Shown in pieces: positions 9,987 through 20,824 of a stretch of 64,000 bases of DNA (position 1 is the first letter of the stretch; each line of letters begins with the position of its first letter). Position numbers and translations under genes: made by a program. This DNA comes from Isoetes taiwanensis. Taxonomy: Eukaryota; Streptophyta; Lycopodiopsida; Isoetales; Isoetaceae. The DNA lies in assembly GCA_021234155.1 (NCBI GenBank), contig JAJEKV010000010.1, positions 12,174,359-12,238,358 on the forward strand, read 5' to 3'. A model generated the notes under the pieces. The model ran no database searches, was not told where the DNA came from, and was given only the letters and a program-made list of their open reading frames with translations.

Positions 9987-10460
9987 AAAGTCCAAGCTTC
10001 CTTCGAGAAGCTTAAAGAGGCCTTGACAACAGCACCAGTGCTTGTTCTTCCGGACCCGAGTAAAGATAAGTTGGTGGCAACAGATGCGAGCAAGATAGCA
10101 ACAGGGGCAGTCTTGATGCAAGAAGGAAGGGTAGTCGCCTACGATTCGAAGAAGATGAACGCCGCCGAGCAACGCTACCCAACCCATGATCAGGAGCTGC
10201 TAGCCATTGTCAGGGCATTGAGGATATGGAGGCATTATCTGCTGGGAAGGAAGTTTCAGTTGGATACTAATCACCAGAGCCTTCAGTATCTTTTCACCCA
10301 GCCACTCCTCAACTTAAGGCAAAGGAGGTGGATGGAATTCCTTGAGGAGTATGATTTTGATATTATATATAAGCCTGGTAAGCTTAATGTTGTAGCAGAT
10401 GCCCTCTCTAGGAGACCATTTCAGACAAGGACGCATTGTAATGCCATTTCCACTCTTTAA
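9987..10460 (+). pseudogene. gypsy RNase H (G2)
   Basis: In the same open frame as the RT C-terminus. [20 protein letters not shown] carries the first catalytic Asp (TDAS), followed by [20 protein letters not shown] and [16 protein letters not shown]. RNase H removes the RNA template during reverse transcription. The domain itself is uninterrupted; a stop at 10458 ends it where G3 reads on (LSSEFGKK). Confidence 0.85.
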
Positions 10461-10469
10461 TTGAGTTTG

Positions 10470-11400
10470 GTAAGAAGATTGAAGAATCCTTGCCAACCGA
10501 TGTGGACTTCAAGGAGGTGTGGGAAAGCCTCTCCAAGGAAGCCGAATTTATAAGGAGCGGGAAGCCTTCAAGCATTATAAGAAGGAAGGCAACTGTTGTA
10601 CCACAAGCATAAGTTGTGTGTGCCCTAATCATCGGGGGTAAGGAAGTTAATTCTTCATGACACACATAACAGCCCAATAGCAGGGCATCTTGGGCTTCAT
10701 GAAGACCTATTTCAAGATTCGGGCGTAGTTACTTCGCCGGGAATGAAGAGGCGGATAAAGCTGTATATATTTCGAGGGATTGCCGCTATGTCAGCCAGAC
10801 CAAAGGCGGAGCAACTTCGATTCCAGGTGCCTTAGAGCCATTGGGGTGCCAAATGCAAAGTGGGAGGTCATAAGCATGGATTTCATCACAGGTCTCCCTA
10901 GAACTCTTGAGGCAAGGATGCATTGATGGTTGTCGTAGATAAGTTATCTAAGATGGCACATTTTGTGCCTTGCAAGACGGCCCGACACCGCATTAGACAA
11001 TTGCCAAGTTATTTGTAAGGGAGATTTTTAGACTCCATGGCATGCCTCGAGATAATATCCGATAGAGATTCTAAGTTTATGAGTGCCTTTTGGCAGGATC
11101 TCTTTAGCACCATTCGACCGAAGCTCTCCATGAGTACGGCATATCATCCCCAAACAGATGGCGGGACGGAAAGGGCGAATCGCATTATTGAAGACATGCT
11201 TGAAGTTATGTGTGGAACAAGCAGTCCAAGTGGGATGAGTACATCCACTTGGCGGAATTCGCCTACTTGGCATGGCGAGTCTTCTCGGATGTCTCCTTTC
11301 ATGGTAAATTACGGGTACCATTGCTTAACCCCGATACCGCACAATCCCGTGTCCAAGGTAGAAGTATCCCAGCCGAGATGTTAGGGGATATCACGGCTTA
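10470..11400 (+). pseudogene. gypsy integrase zinc-binding and catalytic region (G2)
   Basis: Heavily frameshifted. Pieces in order are the linker (KEREAFKHYKKEG), the HHCC region with FGFMKTYF-like sequence (about 10690-10730), catalytic-core strands (WEVISMDFITGLP, about 10861-10900; [10 protein letters not shown], 10950-10980), ISDRDSKFMSAFWQDLF (11055-11105; catalytic D) and TAYHPQTDGGTERANRIIEDML (11138-11200; catalytic E region). Several indels differ from those in G3, so the two copies decayed (or were mis-assembled) independently. Confidence 0.8.
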
Positions 11401-11958
11401 GTGGAGGAGGTAAGGGGTTATTTATTGGCAGCAAGAAGTCGGCAGAAGAGTGTAGCCGACAAGCACAGGACCGTAAGAGAGTTCAAGGTAGGCGATAGCG
11501 TTTGGTTGAAGATCAAGGTGAAGCAAGCCAAGCTTCGGATTGGGAGTTGTAAGAAGCTTGCCCCTAGATGGGCCGGTCCGTTCAAGATTTTGGAAAGAGT
11601 GGGCTCTCAAGCCTACAAGTTGGATCTTCCAGCCCATCTCAAAGTTCACAAGGTCTTCCATGTAAGTTTATTAAAGAGGCACAATCCTAACCCTGAGGAG
11701 GTTTTGGATACTCCAACCTTGTTGAAAATGACGGAGGAGCAAGTAGAAATAGTGCCTGAGTTGCTTCTTGATAAGTCATTCAAGAAGACTAGGAGGTCTC
11801 AATTCCTCCAATATTTGGTTAAGTGGAAGCACTTGCCAGTGGAAGACGCGACATGGGTATTGAAGCAAGATTTGGAGAAGCAATACCCAGAGTTTATGAA
11901 GGAGTTTGATGGGCGAGTCGTCTCCGACTTGGTCGACCCCGACTTGCCAGGTGGTTAG
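11401..11958 (+). pseudogene. integrase C-terminus with chromodomain (G2)
   Basis: An intact 185-codon frame. It has an SH3-like integrase tail (FKVGDSVWLKIK..., APRWAGPFKILERVGSQAYK, VFHVSLLKRH) followed by a C-terminal chromodomain (FLQYLVKWKHLPVEDATWV). Chromodomains on gypsy integrases steer insertion toward modified histone H3 in heterochromatin; this defines the chromovirus lineage. The aromatic cage position of YLVKW is kept. Confidence 0.85.
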
Positions 11959-12168
11959 CTAGTATGTTGTTAGTTAGCCTTAAGCCTGGCGCATGCATTC
12001 CGGTTAGTAGGGTGCATGTGCCAGAACCTTGGATCGTGTGCGCGATGATGGGATACGTCTTTAGGGCATTCTCTAGGCCACACGCACCAAGAGGTGCGCA
12101 TGACCATTAGGGTCATGTGAGTGAGGGATGAGGCATGGTGGGCGATGATGGGACATCGATCGGATGAT

Positions 12169-12911
12169 TTAAAGAAGAGAGATGAGAGAGAGAGGAGAGA
12201 GAGAAGAGAGGAGAGGCAGGAGAGAGATAGGAGAGAGAGAGGAGAGAGAGGAGAGAGGACATAGAGAGAGGGGAGAAATAGAGAGAGAGGAGAGAGATAG
12301 GGTGAGGAGAGAGGAAAAGAATGTGAGGTAAACATCTCAATCCCTCTCCCCCCCTCTCTGATGATCCTAGAACCTTCTAGAATGTTCTAAAAAAAACCAG
12401 AGAGAGAAGAAAGAGGAGGGAGAGAGGAGAGAGAAGAGAGAGGAGGGAGAAGAGGGAGAGACAGAAATAGAAAAGAGAGAGAAAGGTAGAGAGAGAGAGA
12501 GGAGAAATAGAGAGAGAGGAGAGAAATAAGAGATAGAGAAATAGGAGATAGAGAGAGGAGAGAGATAGGAGATAGATAGAGGGGAGAAGTAGAGAGAGAG
12601 GAGAGAGATAGGGGTGAGAGAGGAGAGAGAGGAGAGAGGAGAGAGAGAAGAGAGGAAAGGCAGGAGAGAGATAGGAGAGAGATAGGAGAGATAGGAGAGA
12701 GATAGGAGAGAGAAGAGAGGAGATAGAGAGAGGGAGAAATAGAGAGAGAGGAGAGAGATAGGAGAGAGCAGAGAGGAGAGAGGATAGAGGAGAGAGAGAC
12801 AAGAGAGGAGAGGGAGGAGAGAGAGAGGAGAGAGAGAGAGGAGAAGAGAGGAGAGGGAGAAGAGAGAGAGAAGATCACAGAGGAGAGAGAAGAGAGAGAA
12901 GAGAGAGGGAA

Positions 12912-12975
<64 letters not shown>

Positions 12976-13810
12976 TAGAGAGAGAGAAAGGAGCATGAGA
13001 GAAGAGAGGGGAGGTAGGAGAGAGGGGAGAGAAGAGAGGAGAAAGGAGGAGAAGAGAGGGAAGAGAGAGAAAGAAGAGGGAAGGAGTAGGGAGGAAGAGA
13101 GAGGGAAGAGAGAGAGAGGAGAAAGAGAGAAAGGGAGAGAGAAGAAAGAGGAGTGGCAAAGAAGAGAGGGAGAGAGAGAGATGAGAGAGACAGGGAAAGA
13201 GAGAGAGGGGGAGGAGAGGAGAAAGATAGAGTGGGCTCTCTATTTCTCTTATCTCCTCTCTCTCTCTCCCTCTCCTCTCTCTCTCTCTCTCCCATCCTCT
13301 CCCCTATCTCTCTCCTGCCTCTCTTCTCTCTCTCTCTCCCTCCCTCTCTTTCTCTCTCCTCCTCCTCTCCTCTCTCACCTCTATCTCTCTCCCTCTCTCT
13401 CTACTCTCCCCTCATCTATCTCCCATCTCTCCCTCTCATCTCCTATTTCTCTATCTCTTATTTCTCTCCTCTCTCTCTATTTCTCCTCTCTCTCTCTACC
13501 TCTCTCTCTTTTCTGTTTCTCTCTCCCTCTTCCCTCCCTCTCTCTTCTCTCCTCTCTCCCTCCCTCCTTTCTTCTCTCTCCTGTTTTTTTAGAACATTCT
13601 AGAAGGTTCTAGGATCATCAGAGAGGGGGGGAGAGGGATTGAGATGTTTACCTCACATTCTTTTCCTCTCTCCTCACCCTATCTCTCTCCTCTCTCTCTA
13701 TTTCTCCCCTCTCTCTATGTCCTCTCTCCTCTCTCTCCTCTCTCTCTCCTATCTCTCTCTTGCCTCTCCTCTCTTCTCTCTCTCCTCTCTCTCTCATCTC
13801 TCTTCTTTCA
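12169..13810. repeat. giant purine/pyrimidine foldback (inverted repeat, ~1.64 kb)
   Basis: 12169 to about 13230 is almost pure A+G (GAGA/GGAGA words). About 13231-13810 is almost pure C+T. The two are inverted copies: the ends AAAGAAGAGAGATGAGAG (12169) and CTCTCATCTCTCTTCTTT (13792) are complementary, and a non-repetitive segment at about 12305-12400 containing TAGAACCTTCTAGAATGTTC is matched by its complement at 13585-13670. The left arm is about 480 bp longer. All long Ser/Leu and Arg/Glu reading frames here are by-products. Such a tract can form a long hairpin or triplex DNA. Confidence 0.85.
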
Positions 13811-16340
13811 CAAGGCCCCCAAAAAAGAATCATTATCAGTTTTTAACATTAGTTTTCACTTGAAACTAATATAATAAAGTGATATCACTAAGTGGGTTAA
13901 TGTGTTGAATAACCACTACTAGTTACATAGTGTGGTTCTTAGATATATTTTATTGTTCTAGTTTATCGTCATGGTTCAATATAGTTGTTTATTTGTTTGG
14001 TTTATAATAGTGCTTTATTAATGCTTTTTAAGTATGTGGAATAGACCATAAATCAATAATGGATTTGCTCAATTTTAAAGTCGTTTCCAAATGAAGTTAT
14101 CTATATTTTTCCCTATAAATTGATATTCTTCAATGCAAGAAAATTCTTCCATTTATTATGGCTAGATGGTATTGGTTTGCCATAAAAATAGTAAAGACTT
14201 GCTTCTTTGTATTTGGGACAAATCAATTCTGCTTTGCCAAATGCAATTTATATTTTTATATTAAATATATAATAAGGCATTTCCAACATGTAAACCATTG
14301 CCGCTATGAAGAAATAACTATTATGAATTTCTCCAAATCACATAGTCTTTTGTTATCTAAGAATGATTATCGGTTTCTATAACAAACTAAGAAAAGTTCA
14401 CTCAATTTTTTAGAGTAGGAAATCTGGATGCAACAAGCGAATCAATGCAAGCTTTTATGTTAAAACATCAAAGGTTTCAAATATGAAACAACACGTCTCA
14501 AAACTTTAATGATTGGTTTATGAAGTTCAAGATGCCAGGGATTTGAACCCTATTATTTCCATTTCTTCCACAAATTAAAGGACCAGTCACAAACAATAAA
14601 ATCTCCAACTAGTTATTTCCTGCTATATCAGCCAGCTGTTAGGAGGTATTCAGTGAACCACATCAATAAACCTATTAACTTTGCCTCCCTTACACTAGGA
14701 AATTATGATCTATCTTGCAATTTTTTTTCTCGGATAAACCATACCATTTAATTCTTTTTGTGGCAACAAATTTGCTTTTTCGTACTTCCACAATATTAAG
14801 CCAGCTAATATAATAAGGAATGTAAATTAGACAAAAGAATCATACAATGATATGTATAGACAAGCTACTTCATTTTAGTGCATTGGCTAAGAAACGCTTC
14901 TAGAAGGACTAGGCAAATTTATTTACTAGAGGGGATCCAAAGAGAAATTTATGAAGGAAAAGGGAAGTTCATTTCTGCTCTTTTGGCCAAGATAATTCCT
15001 CAGATCCTTGGCGTAAAAGGGGAAAATCCGTTTTCTTTAATACGATCAAAGAGGACTACATGAAACTAAGATAAGCACTCCAATCGTGACAATTGACCTT
15101 GTCCGACTAGAAAGAGATTTGCTCATCTAGAACATTTGAAAGTAAAAAATAGAAGGTAAGTTAGAACATCTAGCACTAAAAGTCTCTGTGTACAAAATAA
15201 AAAAGCCCAATGTCTTACTATAATACTGCTGATGTGGATACCCAAAGAGGCAAAATATATAGATTATGTGGGAAATGCCGCAACTAAACAGGGTAATGCC
15301 CTAGAAAATGGATCTATATTAGGGTTCCTAAGGCAGATCTGACGAGAATGGCACCTTGAAGGAGAAGAAGCTACTGTAAAATGGACAGGACGATTGTACA
15401 GAGTGACTAGACTAATTAAAATGCTCAGCACATAGTTTGTACTCTCCATTAATCATGCAGCAAGGCATATAAGCAAGGCATATAATCATCTGCCAAAAAT
15501 CCCACCTGACCGTGGCAGTCTTTCATCAACACAATCATCTGTTACGTAGGTGTTAGTGCAGGGAATTGTTAGGGTGGAAGGTTGCATATGCAGAAGTGCC
15601 AGAGCACAATGATTTAGAGCCCAAAATATTCACAATCATATGACAACAAAGCTGGATTCTATGGCATAATTCAAAACTAAAAATGGTTAAGATGCTTCCA
15701 CTAGAAGAAAGTAGAATGTCAAGAACAAAATCTACAATATATCAAAAGAAAAAACACAAAAATGTGTAAGAACCAAGCTCACATTTGCAGCAACGTGGCC
15801 TAGAAGCTCATCTTGCAAGTTCGGGCCGCATATTCCTTGCAAATATAATAAGACTCCTTGAAGAACATACAACTAATGGCGCTGATTTCTGATGTAAAGT
15901 TATGGACAGGGTAGAATACTTACAAGATAACCGTGAAAGGTCGCCTGAGTCTTTATTGCAGCTAACTCCTCTGAGTGAATAACTACGGTCTGACAATAGC
16001 AGCTGCTACAGGGGCAGCTGATAGAAAACCTGAAAACGGCAATCACAACAAGATCTCAATGAAGGCAATGCATGGATTGATCTTCATCACAAAGCAGAAA
16101 GAAGGTAATGTGCTTTAAGAAAACAGAGACCAAAGAGATTGAATGATGCTTACCGGAACATAACGATGCTGATATGCCAAAATGATCTGCTCGTCCTCAC
16201 CATTCGCTACCTGAATCGCCGCACAGAGGAGAGATGTGGCCGTCATTTACTTTAGGGTTAGGTCAAAAAACACAAGTAAATGGTACTTATAGTGAAATAT
16301 ACCTTTCTTCAAGTCAAGTTGTAAGGGACTTTTCCTTGTA
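13811..16340. other. AT-rich intergenic sequence, no gene recognised
   Basis: There is no frame with convincing protein similarity. AT-rich MITE-like words (AACCACTAC...AGTGTGGTTC near 13910-13940) occur. A possible short minus-strand exon lies at 16246-16154: it opens ATGACGGCCACATCT and ends at a GTAAGC donor, but no partner exon was identified. Confidence 0.5.
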
Positions 16341-16350
16341 AGTTTTTAAG

Positions 16351-17116
16351 GAAAATTGTAAGAATACCCTCATTAAAGGTATTTATAAAAATGCCCCTGA
16401 TTTTTTAGAAATTGTGAAAATGCCCGGGCGGCCGGGCCCATCTGAAAATGCCCGGCCCCATCCATCACACTGCTACGCCAGACTGCCCAAATTTGCTTCT
16501 CTTCTGACAAATTGGATCCCAATAAGTATTTGGCACCCTGGATTGATTTCGAATCTCTTCCTACAAAACCAATTGAAGGAATAATCCGACGAGGTTTTGC
16601 AAAAGGAAAAATGACAAGGAATAATTTGACTGCTTTTGTATGTGCCATGTGGTGAAGCATCGTAAATCCATTCCCTACTACATTCCACCGGAAAATAGAA
16701 GCAAGAGATCAGCTACAAAATTTGCACGCAATCCATTGAGGCATGCCATACAGTTCATTCGAAATTACAATTTGTTGTTGAGGCCCATATTTAAACATGG
16801 GCCATATTTGGGTGTGGTAGATGGTGATGGCCAGTTTGTACAGCAGTAGAGTTGCAGTTGTTGTGGAGTGTCGAGGTATCACTGTCTCTTTGGGGCAGTT
16901 CTCCTTCCTCCTCACTTGCTTTGTAACATTACCATTCTTTTAATATATTGCTGACACAGTTCTTCAAAAAAAAAAATCATGAATATGATAGAGGCCATTG
17001 AAGAATTTGATCATTGGAATAATATGTAGGGTCCTATTAAGGAGAAGGGCATAAGCTTGCATCAGGGGCAATTTTATAAATACCCCTACATATTAGGGCA
17101 TTCTTATAATTTCCCC
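16351..17116. mobile_element. possible small TIR element with ~50-bp imperfect inverted ends
   Basis: 16351-16400 (GAAAATTGTAAGAATACCCT...TTTATAAAAATGCCCC) and 17061-17116 are inverted copies at about 80 percent by eye. They enclose about 660 bp with only short, unrecognised frames. No clean target duplication was found, so the exact ends and superfamily remain open. Confidence 0.45.
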
Positions 17117-17364
17117 AAATTTTTAAAGATCAAATTTTGTTGTGATAATTTTATAGAAGATGGATGGCTACCATGTTTATTTTAGTTATGCCATTGATGA
17201 GTTCTGCCTTTTTAAGATATTCAACTTGCCTAATATTTACTATTTTTTGTATTTGACTTGCCAAAATACGTTATGATCCGTGGACGCTCGCTTGGGGCGC
17301 CACATTGGCTTGCTAAATTCATAAGGTGACCATTACTAGTTTTGAAGAACCACTATATATATAT

Positions 17365-17521
17365 AAAAACCACCACAGTTTTAATAAGCCACCATATCAC
17401 TGATAATTAACATTCATTTTTGTATTATAAACCACTATGACTATTGAAAAACCACTGTTTTATGTGGTTTTCTTCTGCCAAATAAATATATGTATAAAAA
17501 AACATATAGATGGTGGTTTTT
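17365..17521. repeat. short inverted repeat, MITE-like
   Basis: AAAAACCACCA (17365-17375) and its exact complement TGGTGGTTTTT (17511-17521) bracket an AT-rich core with several more ACCACT words. It abuts the truncated left end of gypsy G3 (about 17553) and so may mark a breakpoint. Confidence 0.4.
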
Positions 17522-17552
17522 AGATGATATGCTACTATTTAAATATACTAGT

Positions 17553-18566
17553 TCAAATGCTCCTGCAACATTTATGCGCCTTATGAACGACATCTTCAGA
17601 GACTTCTTGGATGAGTTTGTCATTGTCTTCTTCGACGACATTCTAGTCTACAGCAAGTCCCTTGAGGAGCATTGTCAGCATCTCAGGAAAGTGTTGGAAA
17701 AGTTGAGACGTCATCGGTTGTATGGGAAGCTCTCTAAGTGCCACTTTGCAACAGGCCGAGTGGAGTATTTGGGACATGTGGTAACATCCGAGGGAATCTC
17801 CACAGATCCATCTAAGATTGAGGCAATAGTTGATTGGCCAGCTCCAAGGAATGTAGCAGAAGTAAGAAGCTTTCTCGGGTTGGCGGATACTACAGAAAAG
17901 TTCGCGAAGGACTTTGCTAAGTGGGCGCCCCTCCGCCTGGACCTCACTAAGGCCAAGAAGATTAAGGATTGACTAGCCATTGGTTAGAGAAAGTCCAAGC
18001 TTCCTTCGAGAAGCTTAAAGAGGCCTTGACAACAAAGACCAGTGCTTGTTCTTCCGGACCCGAGTAAAGATAAGTTGGTGGCAACAGATGCGAGCAAGAT
18101 AGCAACAGGGGCAGTCTTGATGCAAGAAGGAAGGGTAGTCGCCTACGATTCGAAGAAGATGAACGACGCCGAGCAACGCTACCCAACCCATGATCAGGAG
18201 CTGCTAGCCATTGTCAGGGCAATGAGGGCATTGAGGATATGGAGGCATTATTTGCTGGGAAGGAAGTTTCAGTTGGATACTAATCACCAGAGCCTTCAGT
18301 ATCTTTTCACCCAGCCACTCCTCAACTTAAGGCAAAGGAGGTGGATGGAATTCCTTGAGGAGTATGATTTTGATATTATATATAAGCCTGGTAAGCTTAA
18401 TGTTGTAGCAGATGCCCTCTCTAGGAGACCATTTCAGACAAGGACGCATTGTAATGCCATTTCCACTCTTTCGAGTGAGTTTGGTAAGAAGATTGAAGAA
18501 TCCTTGCCAACCGATGTGGACTTCAAGGAGGTGTGGGAAAGCCTCCAAGGAAGCCGTAATGTATAA
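17553..18566 (+). pseudogene. gypsy RT C-half and RNase H (G3)
   Basis: Contains the catalytic FFDDILVY (about 17625-17650), [11 protein letters not shown], a frame break at about 17880-17960 (ADTTEKFAKDFAKW in place of [13 protein letters not shown]), then RNase H from about 18042 with [23 protein letters not shown] and [14 protein letters not shown]. The RNase H has a 9-bp tandem duplication relative to G2 (RAMRALRIW for RALRIW). Unlike G2, the frame continues past the RNase H into LSSEFGKKIEE. Confidence 0.83.
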
Positions 18567-19084
18567 GGAGCGGGAAGCCTTCAAGCATTATAAGAAGGAA
18601 GGCAACCTGTTGTACCACAAGCATAAGTTGTGTGTGCCCGAATCATCAGGGGTAAGGAAGTTAATTCTTCATGACACACATAACAGCCCAATAGCGGCAT
18701 GCTTCGGCTTCATGAAGACCTATTTCAAGATTCAAGTAGTTACTTCCGCCGAATGAAGAGGCGATAGTTGTATATATTCGATTGCCGCTTATGTCGCACC
18801 GACAAAGGCGGAGCAACTTCGATTCCGTGTGCCTTAGAGCCATTGGGGTGCCAAATGCAAAGTGGGAGGTCATAAGCATGGATTTCATCACAGTGTCTCC
18901 CTAGAACTCTTCGAGGCAAGGATGCATTGATGGTTGTCGAGATAAGTTATCTAAGATGGCACATTTTGTGCCTTGCAAGACGACCGACACCGCATTAGAC
19001 ACCGCCAAGTTATTTGTAAGGGAGATTTTTAGACTCCATGGCATGCCTCGGAGATAATATCCGATAGAGATTCTAAGTTTATGA
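18567..19084 (+). pseudogene. gypsy integrase N-terminal and core part (G3)
   Basis: Frameshifted integrase sequence parallel to 10.55-11.09 kb in G2: the linker (NLLYHKHKLCVPESSGVRKL), the HHCC region, and WEVISMDFIT and [10 protein letters not shown] strands in different frames. Its small indels are at different places from those in G2. Confidence 0.75.
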
Positions 19085-19966
19085 GTGCCTTTTGGCAAGA
19101 TCTCTTTAGCACCATTCGCATCGAAGCTCTCCATGAGTACGGCATATCATCCCCAAACAGATGGCCAGACGGAAAGGACGAATCGCATTATTGAAGACAT
19201 GCTTCGAAGTTATGTGTGGAACAAGCAGTCCAAGTGGGATGAGTACATCCACTTGGCGGAATTCGCCTACAACAGCGCCAAGCAGGAGTCTTCTCAGATG
19301 TCTCCTTTCATGGTAAATTACGGGTACCAGTGCTTAACCTCGGATACCTGGCACAATCCTGTGTCCAAGGTAGAAGTATCCCAGCAGATGTTAGGGGATA
19401 TGCAGCAGTTAGTGGAGGAGGTAAGGGGTTATTTATTGGCAGCAAGAAGTCGGCAGAAGAGTATAGCCGACAAGCACAGGACCGTAAGAGAGTTCAAGGT
19501 AGGCGATAGCGTTTGGTTGAAGATCAAGGTGAAGCAAGCCAAGCTTCGGATTGGGAGTTGTAAGAAGCTTGCCCCTAGATGGGCCGGTCCGTTCAAGATT
19601 TTGGAAAGAGTGGGCTCTCAAGCCTACAAGTTGGATCTTCCAGCCCATCTCAAAGTTCACAAGGTCTTCCATGTAAGTTTATTAAAGAGGCACAATCCTA
19701 ACCCTGAGGAGGTTTTGGATACTCCAACCTTGTTGGAAATGACGGAGGAGCAAGTAGAAATAGTGCCTGAGTTGCTTCTTGATAAGTCATTCAAGAAGAC
19801 TAGGAGGTCTCAATTCCTCCAATATTTGGTTAAGTGGAAGCACTTGCCCGCTGAAGATGCATGGGTATTGAAGCAAGATTTGGAGAAGCAATACCCAGAG
19901 TTTATGAAGGAGTTTGATGGGCGAGTCATCTCCGACTTGGTCGACCCCGACTTGCCAGGTGGTTAG
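19085..19966 (+). pseudogene. integrase C-half and chromodomain (G3)
   Basis: A 293-codon open frame, the longest intact piece of this family in the window. TAYHPQTDGQTERTNRIIED carries the catalytic Glu region; then FAYNSAKQESSQMSPFMVNY, the integrase SH3-like tail and a chromodomain (YLVKWKHLPAEDAWV) follow. One codon of the ATW motif is missing compared with G2 (VEDATWV against AEDAWV). Upstream frameshifts prevent expression of an active integrase. Confidence 0.85.
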
Positions 19967-20824
19967 CTAGTATGTTGTTAGTTAGCCTTAAGCTTGGCGC
20001 ATGCATTCCGGTTAGTAGGGTGCATGTGCCAAAACCTTGGATCGTGTGCGCGATGATGGGATACGCCTTTAGGGCATTCTCTAGGCCACACGCACCAAGA
20101 GGTGCGCATGACCATTAGGGTCATGTGAGTGAGGAATGAGGCATGGTGGGCGATGATGGGACATCGACGGATGATCTCTATGCCACGATCGCGGGTACGC
20201 ATACCCGGCCGTGGGAGGGTCGTGGTGAAGGTTAAGTGATCATGCGCCATGATGGGATCGTGAGACGTTCCCTCAGCTGAAACCCTCAGGGCATGATGCA
20301 CTGGGGTGTACTCGATCCGGGGGATCGTGTACAAGGTAGCACTCGATCATGGGCAATGATGGGAGCATCTTAAATGATCCCTAAGCTCAAATCCGAAAGG
20401 GCCATGATCTTGGGCAAGATAGGGACAACCTTGAGCCAAAGAGTTCGGCTCAAGGAGGTAAGGGGTGGTCCCCTAAAACCACAAATTATTAACTAAACTA
20501 ACATAATGTGCTCCTTTTGCAAAAAAGTAGAAGGAGGACCTCAACGAGGAGCGCCAAGTTCACGAGAAGATAGGGGAGCCATAATTTAGATTATGAACCC
20601 TAATAACTCTTATAATAGTATTTTGAATTATTATAAGAAATAACTGTGTTAAGGCTATATAATTTTGTATAAGTACAAATATAGCCTAAATTTTGACCTT
20701 TAATTAATAAAACTTGATTGCTAAAGTAAACTAAAGGTTGTGTTATGTTGTTGTTTTTGCAGGCATAAGGTAGGTTCACACCTTAGCGCAATGCCGAGGG
20801 ACAAAGATTGTCCTAAGGGGAGAA
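19967..20824 (+). other. G3 3' untranslated region with polypurine tract
   Basis: Non-coding sequence between the chromodomain stop and the LTR. It contains direct GATGGGAC/CATGATGGGAT-like words and an AT-rich stretch ending in GTTTTTGCAG, like an intron acceptor. The polypurine tract AAGGGGAGAA (20815-20824) sits directly before the LTR and would prime plus-strand synthesis. Confidence 0.75.

Larger units (their letters stand above)
7140..12168 (+). mobile_element. Ty3/gypsy chromovirus G2, no LTRs retained
   Basis: Domains in order are gag, zinc knuckle, aspartic protease, RT, RNase H, integrase and chromodomain, broken by many small indels. From about 9552 to 12165 it is nearly identical to G3 (17.55-20.17 kb), including 210 bp of 3' non-coding sequence after the chromodomain stop. 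Similarity to G3 stops at about 12168, where the purine-rich foldback begins, so the 3' LTR is lost. The 5' side starts after an acceptor-like TTGCAG at about 7139, with the unrelated two-ORF cassette upstream. Confidence 0.88.

Noticed and set aside
8609-10187. Minus-strand frames over the G2 protease, RT and RNase H
   Set aside because: Shadows of the plus-strand pol gene; no domains.
12367-13612. Several long Ser/Leu-rich or Arg/Glu-rich reading frames (up to about 300 codons) on both strands
   Set aside because: They are forced by the GA/CT low-complexity foldback; no frame shows a domain.
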